Assembly (NCBI GenBank): GCA_016763815.1
Contig: JAESTB010000077.1
Span: forward strand, 1-12,830
DNA: 12,830 nucleotides
Origin: Arenicella sp.
Lineage (GTDB): Bacteria; Pseudomonadota; Gammaproteobacteria; Arenicellales; Arenicellaceae
Reading direction: 5' to 3'
Of this stretch, positions 7,094-12,830 are shown in pieces. Positions within the stretch are counted from its first letter, which is position 1, and the number at the start of each line of letters is the position of its first letter. A program made the translations under genes and the position numbers. Under the pieces are notes generated by a model that was given only the letters and a program-made list of their open reading frames with translations, did not search any database and was not told the DNA's origin.

Positions 7094-7228
7094 ATGACAA
7101 ATAGTAAACGACCCTATAAAACCTTTAACAGTGAGTTTAAACTGGAAGCAGTTCGTTTGATGACCGAGTCGAACCGACCAACGGGCGAGATTGCTACCGA
7201 GCTTGGCATTCGTCGTAACCGAGTCTAA
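7094..7228 (+). pseudogene. IS3-family OrfA N-terminal fragment (44 aa)
   Basis: The frame reads YKTFNSEFKLEAVRLMTE, then GEIATELGIRRNRV and TAA. This is the helix-turn-helix start of an IS3-type OrfA DNA-binding protein, whose family usually continues IRRNQLYKW. The match stops abruptly after RRN, so the sequence after about 7219 is foreign and provides the stop by chance. The full protein would be about 90-110 residues and would be joined to OrfB by programmed frameshifting. The start is firm: AGGAG lies seven bases upstream of the ATG. The piece has no transposase activity. Confidence 0.8.
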
Positions 7229-7672
7229 TAGGGTTCGCAAATATAATAGTTCGTTTAACCATCAAACTTATTTAATATACAACTCACCGCACCAAGCTAT
7301 TCATTTTCACCATTAGTATTTTTCCGATTTTTTACATATTTTGATAACGTTGCTCTAATAAATTAGTTCACCTTTTTAGCATCACCTTCAGCTTCGGCAT
7401 AACTAAATAGGCTCATAAACAAAGACGGACCATTTTTTAAATGATAAGGATTGGTTAGTGCAAATTACAGAACTCCACTCAGCTCGGGCAGCCGTGCATA
7501 ACTCGCCCAAGAGTAATACGCACGCTGTGTCACTACGCTGACAAATTACTAGCGATGTATACCCTCGCAACTCGCCTCGTCCACGTAAAAAGGCGGCTAA
7601 CAACTCTATTTTTTTCAGATCAATTTTAGCCTGATTTTACGGCTAATCATCCAAGTACTTTTCTGTTAATCT
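7229..7672. other. Gene-poor AT-rich stretch upstream of tctD
   Basis: No supported gene lies in these 444 bp. The promoter of tctD should be within the right part. A small hairpin, TTAGCC (7626-7631) with GGCTAA (7641-7646), stands about 27 bp before the GTG start and could be an operator or leader structure. A 17-codon minus-strand frame at 7363-7416 is not supported. Confidence 0.4.
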
Positions 7673-8347
7673 GTGTCTATGCGCGCCATTATTATAGAAG
7701 ACTCGACTGAAATCGCAGAGTGTATGGAGCATTCCCTTGCTGATATGGGTATTACCTCAGATACGTTTGCGAAAGGCAGTGAATTTCGCCAAGCCATATC
7801 GATCGCTGACTACGATTTACTGGTGATGGATCTGAACCTGCCCGATGCCGATGGTTTAAAATTAATCAAAGAATTTAGAGTTAGTCATGCTAAAACACCG
7901 ATTTTGATAGTATCCGCTCGCACCAGTATAGATGACCGAGTCGAAGGCTTAGATATCGGAGCTGATGATTATTTGATAAAACCATTCGACCTTCATGAAT
8001 TTGACGCTCGGGTGCGGGCATTAGTACGTCGCAGTAGCGAGGAAACCAAGCCTCAACTCATATTAGCTGATCTGGTGTTCGATCAAACCTCTCGACAATT
8101 CAAACTTGCTGAGCAAGAAATGGAATTATCGCCAAGGGAACGCGCTGTGCTCGAAATTCTGTTAAGACAAAATTGCAAGATAATCAGTAAAGAGCGCATC
8201 GCCAATCATGTATTCAATTTTGACGATGAAGCCAGCGTAACTTCTATTGAAATCTACATACACCGTCTGCGTAAAAAATTAAACGATTCCGGCGTCACCA
8301 TAAACACCGTGCGGGGACTCGGCTACACGCTAAAGATCAACGAATAA
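7673..8347 (+). CDS. tctD: TctD-type response regulator (OmpR/PhoB family)
   Basis: This 224-residue protein has a receiver domain (about 1-118) and an OmpR-type winged helix (about 130-222). The acidic pair E9-D10, phospho-acceptor D53 in VMDLNLPDADG, S81 in VSAR and K103 in LIKPFD are all in place, so it should accept phosphate normally. The winged helix ends with the typical VRGLGYTL. The start may be GTG at 7673 or ATG two codons later at 7679; neither has a clear ribosome site, so translation may be weak or leaderless. It precedes the sensor gene by 4 bp. The adjacent tct transporter operon and the sensor's domain type support assignment to the TctD group, which activates uptake of tricarboxylates and similar acids. 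The exact ligand is unknown. Confidence 0.85.
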   Translation: MSMRAIIIEDSTEIAECMEHSLADMGITSDTFAKGSEFRQAISIADYDLLVMDLNLPDADGLKLIKEFRVSHAKTPILIVSARTSIDDRVEGLDIGADDYLIKPFDLHEFDARVRALVRRSSEETKPQLILADLVFDQTSRQFKLAEQEMELSPRERAVLEILLRQNCKIISKERIANHVFNFDDEASVTSIEIYIHRLRKKLNDSGVTINTVRGLGYTLKINE

Positions 8348-8351
8348 ATCC

Positions 8352-9728
8352 ATGCCGCGACTTCTCAATTCACTGCATTTTCGCCTTATGGCCTGGCTAT
8401 TGGTGCCTTTGCTTTTTTTGTCAGTAGCACACCTAGCGAGCACCTATCTTGACACTAAAAAAGCCTCAGAACAGGTTTTTGATAAGCTACTGGTGACCCT
8501 TGCACTCAGCATTTCAGAACATGCCCTTGCATCTGGTGGGGACACCCTGACCGATGATTTATTGGAGATGATTCGAGTTACTACAAATGATAATTTGTAT
8601 TATAAGGTGATTGGACCTGACAACTCATTTGTCGCGGGTTATGAAGATATTCCTAGCCCACCTAACGGCCTCAATGTAATAGAACGACAGATTGAGTTTT
8701 ATGATTCAAACTATCTTGATCAAGCCGTTCGAGTTAGTGCTGTCTCTACACTTATAGATCGTGATGAGTTCAAAGGTTGGATGACAACCTTAGTCGCACA
8801 AACACTAAATGATCGAAATCAGTTTGTGCGCACCAGTGTACTGGACAACCTATGGAGATTGACCCTGATTATTTTGGTGACCACTATCCTCTTTTCCATT
8901 GGGGTCGTTTTTGGGCTGCGGCCTCTTCGCCGACTACAAGGCTCGGTTGAAAGAAGAGATATGCACGATCTGTCGCCTATAATACAGCAGCCACTACCCA
9001 GTGAAATAGCTGGGGTAGTAGGAGCACTGAATGATTTATTAGCTCGTTTATCAGCGCATATCTCCTTAACTAAGAGCTTTGTGGAAAATGCGGCTCATCA
9101 ACTTAGAACCCCTGTTAGTGCGCTTATCCCACAAACAGATCTGGCATTAAGAAGCGCGGAGTCCGAACGTGAGAAGATCACCATCGGTAAGATACGCGAT
9201 AGCGCGAAACGCATAGGCCGCCTTACTCACCAACTACTCAACCTGACCTATGCTGAATCCATTTCACTTTCCAGTAACAAGCCAAGCACGATTGATTTAG
9301 CGACAAGTGTCACCAATCATATTGATCAATTAAATAGAGGCGGCTTGGCAGTCAACGTTAACCTCCAACTTAAACCCGCTCCAATTTTGGGGCTCCCTCT
9401 ACTGATTGAAGAAGCCATCGATAACCTGATAGATAATGCGATTAAGTATAGCTCTGCCGAAGAGGTTGTATTGGTCCGCACCAATGTCGAAAACAATACT
9501 TCGGTATTAGAAATTAGGGATCGTGGCATCGGGATTCATCTGCAAGATCGTGAAAAAGTCTTTGATCGGTTCTTCCGGTCGGACGAGTCAAAGGAAGGTT
9601 CTGGCTTGGGCCTTTCGATTGTTCAAGAAATTATTTCCTTGCACAACGGCACGATTAAAATTATTGACCCTGCTGACGGTATCGGCACTTCAATGGTATG
9701 TAGTTTTCCATTTGCGGTGCCAGACTAA
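8352..9728 (+). CDS. tctE: TctE-type sensor histidine kinase
   Basis: This 458-residue membrane kinase is complete. TM1 is about residues 12-30, the periplasmic sensor about 31-168, TM2 about 169-188, then a HAMP-like linker (189-240), a HisKA domain with H249 in ENAAHQLRTPVSAL, and an ATPase domain with the N-box EEAIDNLIDNAIKYS (353-367), G1 DRGIGI (390-395), F-box DRFFR (405-409) and G2 GSGLGLSIV (416-424). The sensor contains YYKVIGPDNSFVAGY (83-97), the hallmark of the 2CSK_N domain of TctE-like carboxylate sensors. It is co-transcribed with tctD (4-bp gap). It is probably the sensor for the substrate of the convergent TctABC transporter. Its 3' end lies just before the TauE relic on the other strand, with no clear terminator between. 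Confidence 0.88.
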   Translation: MPRLLNSLHFRLMAWLLVPLLFLSVAHLASTYLDTKKASEQVFDKLLVTLALSISEHALASGGDTLTDDLLEMIRVTTNDNLYYKVIGPDNSFVAGYEDIPSPPNGLNVIERQIEFYDSNYLDQAVRVSAVSTLIDRDEFKGWMTTLVAQTLNDRNQFVRTSVLDNLWRLTLIILVTTILFSIGVVFGLRPLRRLQGSVERRDMHDLSPIIQQPLPSEIAGVVGALNDLLARLSAHISLTKSFVENAAHQLRTPVSALIPQTDLALRSAESEREKITIGKIRDSAKRIGRLTHQLLNLTYAESISLSSNKPSTIDLATSVTNHIDQLNRGGLAVNVNLQLKPAPILGLPLLIEEAIDNLIDNAIKYSSAEEVVLVRTNVENNTSVLEIRDRGIGIHLQDREKVFDRFFRSDESKEGSGLGLSIVQEIISLHNGTIKIIDPADGIGTSMVCSFPFAVPD

Positions 9729-9739
9729 TAGTGGATAGT

Positions 9740-10125
9740 TCAGTCTTAAGATACAGTGCTTGGTGCTTTTTCGGGTAGCGCTTAATCGGAAACGAGGCCA
9801 ACAAAAAGACAGCCATTATAATCGCTATAGTCTGGCTACTTAGAGTAGCTGAAAACAATTACACCTAAAATAATAGTGGGCACAGCAAATAACAAACCAC
9901 GTTTAGCCACCGGCCAATCAGCCTCACTAAAATAAAGGTTGACTCTACTGCCACGGCTGAAAATCAAGGCACAAGTCATGACTGGGATGGCCTCCTTGAT
10001 GCCAATAATATAGGTTAGAACCGCCGTCATCACAATGCCGCCAGCCATACCAATGGCACCATGCCCCCCGACCAAAAGCTTGCAAATACTATCAGCAATA
10101 TTAATTCGGCTGATAGGTTGAGCAC
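9740..10125 (-). pseudogene. TauE/SafE-family exporter, frameshifted and truncated
   Basis: Three consecutive frames join into one protein. From GTG at 10125 (AGAGG ribosome site at 10136-10132) the sequence reads LNLSAELILLIVFASFWSG. At a run of six G (10069-10064) the frame shifts to GGHGAIGMAGGIVMT, continuing for about 75 codons through GIKEAIPVMTCALIFSRGSR to a TAG at 9836. In the next frame SSQTIAIIMAVFLLASFPIK and RYPKKHQAL follow. Together this is the N-terminal half (about 130 residues) of a TauE/SafE membrane exporter of roughly 250 residues; the C-terminal half is absent. Two frameshifts plus the deletion argue against simple sequencing error. It sits 24 bp after tctA on the same strand, so it was probably the last gene of the tct operon. 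The family exports sulfite, sulfoacetate and other sulfur or organic anions. Confidence 0.8.
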
Positions 10126-10149
10126 TTCAAACCTCTATTTTAACCCAGT

Positions 10150-11661
10150 CTAATTTTTGATCTTGTTGCTTAGCACACTAACAAATTTGCCGCCTCCTAA
10201 AGATACGCATAACAAGATCAACATGACGATCGCCGCTGGCCGTTCAAGCAGATAATGCCATTGTCCACCGCTGATTTGCCAAGAATATATCAGTGAGTCT
10301 TCGGCCATGCCGCCCAGCAACAAACCGATTACGGCCGCCGGCACGGAATATTCATAACGCTTAAACACCCAACCAACAATAGCCGCAACTACCACTGTAA
10401 CCGGCCCAGAGAGGTCACCGGTTAATCCAAAGGCGCCGAACACCGCCAAGGATAAAACTGACGGAATAAGATAGCGCATGGGCACTTTCACAACATTCGC
10501 CAACAGCGGGATAAACATCAGCCCAAGCACTATTAACAACAGCGCCTGCCCAAAATTGGCGATAACGATGGCGTAAACGACATCCGATTGTTCGCGAATG
10601 AATTGCGGACCGCCGGTGATATTGTGCATAGTAAATGCAGCCAACATCACCGCCGTCGCACCACCGCCAGGAATGCCCAATGCCAACAAAGTGGCCATTG
10701 ATCCTGCCTCAGAAGTACTATTAGCCGCTTCGGACGCGACCACTCCGGCGGGATTACCTTCGCCAAAGGCGTCATCCTCGCCAGCAATGGATCTACCGCT
10801 TCGCTTGGTTTGAATATACGACACTAAATTTGCCACCGATGAGCCCACGCCGGGGATGGCACCAATAAAAATACCAATCAAACTGCCACGTATGATCACC
10901 CACGGGTAAAGTACCGAACTCTTAAAACCGGCAAAGATTTCGCCAACGCTAACGGTTCGCGCGCTGCTGTCTTCAACCAGGTAATCAGTATTTACCAGTT
11001 TAAACAGCTCGGAAGCAGCAAACATGCCCATCATCGCGGGAATTACCGGTATGCCATCCAATAAGTAGTCACTTCCCATGGTTCCTCTGGTCACTCCAAC
11101 TTCACTATAGCCGATAGTTCCAACCATCAAGCCGATTAGCCCCGCTATCATGCCTTTAATAATATTAGTCCCACTCAAGCTCGCAATTAAGGTGATGCCC
11201 CACAAAATCACGATTGCCATTTCCGCTGGTCCAATCTTCAGCACTACTTCCGAAATCGACTTTATCAAGACAAACAATATTGCGTAGCCGATAATAACGC
11301 CGATACACGAGGCACCTAGGGCGATACCAAGAGCATGGTTGTGCCTGCCCTTACGTGCCATTGGATAACCGTCAAAAGTTGTTGCAATGGCCGACGAGGT
11401 GCCAGGAATATTCATCAAAATCGCGGGAATACTGCCACCGAAGCTGCCGCCGGTAAAAATAGCGGTTAGAAACAACATGGCATGAGTAAAACTCATATAC
11501 AAGGTTATTGGCAGAAAGATGGCCATCGCCATGGATATTTGTAATCCAGGTATTGCTCCAAACATAAGGCCAATTAGAATGCCTGGCACGACTACCGCCC
11601 AAACTGTGTAGTCAGAGAAAAGTAAATTAATGCCTGATTGCAGTGCGGCTAAATCGATCAT
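10150..11661 (-). CDS. tctA: Tripartite tricarboxylate transporter, large permease TctA
   Basis: This 503-residue, highly hydrophobic protein has the internal duplication of TctA. GAIPGL (35-40) and GAIPGVGSSVA (267-277) are the repeated signature. GGSFGGSIPAILMNIPGTSS (71-90) and LGIPGGGATAVML (328-340) are the paired substrate-path motifs, and NPAGVVASEAANSTSEAG (303-320) is a strongly conserved loop. TctA is the main membrane permease of a secondary, binding-protein-dependent uptake system for citrate and other carboxylates, sulfonates or aromatic acids; sequence does not tell which. The gene is full length and intact. It follows tctB by 43 bp, which includes an 18-bp tandem duplication; the ribosome site is weak (GAG). 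Confidence 0.93.
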   Translation of the reverse strand: MIDLAALQSGINLLFSDYTVWAVVVPGILIGLMFGAIPGLQISMAMAIFLPITLYMSFTHAMLFLTAIFTGGSFGGSIPAILMNIPGTSSAIATTFDGYPMARKGRHNHALGIALGASCIGVIIGYAILFVLIKSISEVVLKIGPAEMAIVILWGITLIASLSGTNIIKGMIAGLIGLMVGTIGYSEVGVTRGTMGSDYLLDGIPVIPAMMGMFAASELFKLVNTDYLVEDSSARTVSVGEIFAGFKSSVLYPWVIIRGSLIGIFIGAIPGVGSSVANLVSYIQTKRSGRSIAGEDDAFGEGNPAGVVASEAANSTSEAGSMATLLALGIPGGGATAVMLAAFTMHNITGGPQFIREQSDVVYAIVIANFGQALLLIVLGLMFIPLLANVVKVPMRYLIPSVLSLAVFGAFGLTGDLSGPVTVVVAAIVGWVFKRYEYSVPAAVIGLLLGGMAEDSLIYSWQISGGQWHYLLERPAAIVMLILLCVSLGGGKFVSVLSNKIKN

Positions 11662-11674
11662 TATTTTCTATCTC

Positions 11675-11710
11675 GAGTGTCGTTGACTAATAGAGTGCCG
11701 CTGACTAATA
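11675..11710. repeat. 18-bp tandem duplication at the tctB-tctA junction
   Basis: Two adjacent 18-bp units, GAGTGTCGTTGACTAATA (11675-11692) and GAGTGCCGCTGACTAATA (11693-11710), differ at two bases. On the minus strand each carries the TAG that ends tctB, so tctB now ends with a stop and a duplicated stop-containing segment follows. The duplication widens the tctB-tctA gap from about 25 to 43 bp. Confidence 0.9.
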
Positions 11711-12199
11711 GCCAGACGGAAAAAGCAACATCGGCATTGGATAAGGCAGCATCTTTGAGAAGAACAGTGCGACCAAAATCGAGAACGCTAAGCTGTAGGC
11801 AAGCACCCAAACAATACGTTTTTCGCCATGTAGCCACAGAAATAGAGCGATGAACGCAAAGGTGCCCACGTCAAACCCTAGCCAATGCAAACTTAGTACA
11901 TAGGCCGTAAATAACGCCATAACCGGCGCTACGCTAAGGAACGATTCTTTTTCATCGGCAACGCCTAGCGCTGTGGTAAGCGGCTTCTTAAGTTGTGTAA
12001 GCAGTTCAGTGGCGCATAGGATGAGCACCAATACGGCCAGTGGTAGCACCAGGATCAAATTCATAATATGCGTAGACGCTGTGTAGGTATCCAGCAAATA
12101 CCAGGCTACAAATACAACTAAGACTAATAACACACAAAGGTCGGCGAGACGCTCACCGCTGAATCGACCTTTATTTTTTACTGCCGATTCAGAACTCAT
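11705..12199 (-). CDS. tctB: Tripartite tricarboxylate transporter, small permease TctB
   Basis: This 164-residue membrane protein has a charged N-terminus (1-20) and hydrophobic stretches at about 21-37, 46-66, 87-104, 109-123 and 129-147. That is the plan of the poorly conserved TctB/DUF1468 family, where four or five segments are normal. LHWLGFDVGTFAFIALFLWL (104-123) is the conserved heart of the family. It pairs with TctA in the inner membrane. The ATG overlaps the tctC stop (ATGA at 12196-12199), so translation is coupled. The assignment rests as much on position between tctC and tctA as on sequence. Confidence 0.9.
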   Translation of the reverse strand: MSSESAVKNKGRFSGERLADLCVLLVLVVFVAWYLLDTYTASTHIMNLILVLPLAVLVLILCATELLTQLKKPLTTALGVADEKESFLSVAPVMALFTAYVLSLHWLGFDVGTFAFIALFLWLHGEKRIVWVLAYSLAFSILVALFFSKMLPYPMPMLLFPSGY

Positions 12200-12830
12200 T
12201 GTATTTTTAATAGATAAGAATAATTTTTAAAGTACTCGAAAGTCGTCGACATTGTTTGCTCAGCCTTCTCTGGTCCTACCCAACGACGACCGATGTTACT
12301 TCGATCCAACAATGCTTGTAACTCAGGGTCGTTTAATGCCAATTGAATTCCTTTAACTAGTCTGGCAAAACGCTGCGGATGGTCTTGTTTAAACTTGGCG
12401 GTGGTAGCAAAACCTCGTATCGAACCCGGTAACACTGGCGTAGTTGCATTCAAAGGTGCCAACGCCTGGTTTATTGTAGGCGCATCCCAGTCTGGGTTTC
12501 GTCGCTCGCTGACGATAGCAAGCGGTTTTATATACTCGCTAATACCGCGTGTTCCTTCGGCGCTAATAACGATGAAGTCAACCACACCACCAGCAACCGC
12601 AGCACGTGCTAAACCGCCACTGTTATAGGTCACCAGGTTAAGGTTCTCTTGGGGTATACCATTCACCTCAAGCAATAGCTTTGCCATTATGTGGCCGGCT
12701 GATCCGCGCACAACAGCTCCACGTACAGTTTTAGGTTTGTCCCTTATTTCACTGAGCAAATTAGTCAGGGTATTAAATCTAGATTTGCCGTATGCAGCAA
12801 TCAAGTCCTCCTCGTACCACTGAAAATTTA
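12196..12830 (-). CDS. tctC: Tripartite tricarboxylate transporter substrate-binding protein TctC (5' part off window)
   Basis: The C-terminal 210 or so residues are present and the frame stays open to the right edge (reading NFQWYEEDLIAAYGKSRF at the edge), so the TTG at 12804 is not the real start. Family features are VVRGSAGHIMAKLLLEVNGI, then YNSGGLARAAVAGGVVDF, which lines the ligand pocket, and PERFARLVKGI-like sequence (HPQRFARLVKGIQLAL) near the end. Mature TctC proteins are about 300 residues with a signal peptide, which would lie outside. It is the periplasmic receptor that hands substrate to TctAB. Ligand identity cannot be read from this part. Confidence 0.9.
   Translation of the reverse strand, partial: NFQWYEEDLIAAYGKSRFNTLTNLLSEIRDKPKTVRGAVVRGSAGHIMAKLLLEVNGIPQENLNLVTYNSGGLARAAVAGGVVDFIVISAEGTRGISEYIKPLAIVSERRNPDWDAPTINQALAPLNATTPVLPGSIRGFATTAKFKQDHPQRFARLVKGIQLALNDPELQALLDRSNIGRRWVGPEKAEQTMSTTFEYFKNYSYLLKIQ

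Larger units (their letters stand above)
7031..7228 (+). mobile_element. Truncated left end of an IS3-family insertion sequence
   Basis: About 200 bp of an IS end remain: a likely terminal region beginning near TGAACCTGCC (7031), a hairpin, a ribosome site and the first 44 codons of orfA. The rest of orfA, all of orfB and the right end are absent, and I found no second copy of the end in the window. The boundary on the left is approximate. The element cannot move by itself. Confidence 0.7.

Noticed and set aside
7363..7416. 17-codon minus-strand ORF (MSLFSYAEAEGDAKKVN) loosely like the start of LysM/BON proteins
   Set aside because: Too short, no ribosome site, and the similarity is limited to a few residues.
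7403..7603. 66-codon minus-strand ORF in the spacer before tctD
   Set aside because: No recognisable domain, no ribosome site, and a composition rich in R, C and S typical of a chance frame.
7626..7646. Hairpin TTAGCC/GGCTAA as a terminator
   Set aside because: Only six pairs, nine-base loop and no T-run after it on either strand; listed only as a possible operator.
12196..12804. TTG at 12804 as the start of tctC
   Set aside because: The frame continues open to the window edge with sensible family sequence, and the signal peptide and N-terminal lobe are missing, so the gene starts outside.

Overview
The window looks like chromosomal DNA of a free-living, probably marine, gammaproteobacterium. 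The base composition is moderate, the genes sit in tight ATGA-overlapped operons with AGGAG-type ribosome sites, and the protein families (split transketolase, MtnA, NhaC, TctABC/TctDE, TauE/SafE, IS3) fit such a host. The taxon is inferred; there is no rRNA or other marker here. No complete new system is visible. What stands out is a small metabolic operon of uncertain pathway and an unusual number of decayed genes.

Left part (1-3620, minus strand). An operon reads leftward: a decayed amidohydrolase, then mtnA (methylthioribose-1-phosphate isomerase family), the N-terminal and C-terminal halves of a split transketolase, and the start of another gene beyond the left edge. The junction to that last gene is made of 24-bp tandem repeats. 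Each repeat supplies an ATG and encodes MKTAEAL. The operon suggests salvage of a C5 sugar or 5-deoxy/5-methylthio pentose, but the substrate is not determined.

Middle (3446-7672). A scar zone contains a 49-nt tRNA remnant whose deletion removed the anticodon arm. Next come a minus-strand opine-type dehydrogenase of the N5-(carboxyethyl)ornithine synthase family and, divergent from it, an NhaC-type Na+/H+ antiporter. After these lie a truncated IS3-family end and about 440 bp with no recognisable gene.

Right part (7673-12830). A TctD/TctE-type two-component system on the plus strand converges on a minus-strand tripartite tricarboxylate transporter operon, tctC (cut by the window edge)-tctB-tctA. 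At the end of that operon is a TauE/SafE exporter gene broken by two frameshifts and missing its C-terminal half. TctDE probably senses a carboxylate or sulfonate and controls its uptake through TctABC. The lost TauE-like exporter hints that the substrate may once have been a sulfonate, which is inference only.

Four separate relics (amidohydrolase, tRNA, IS3, TauE) and two local tandem duplications at operon junctions show active local rearrangement and gene loss.
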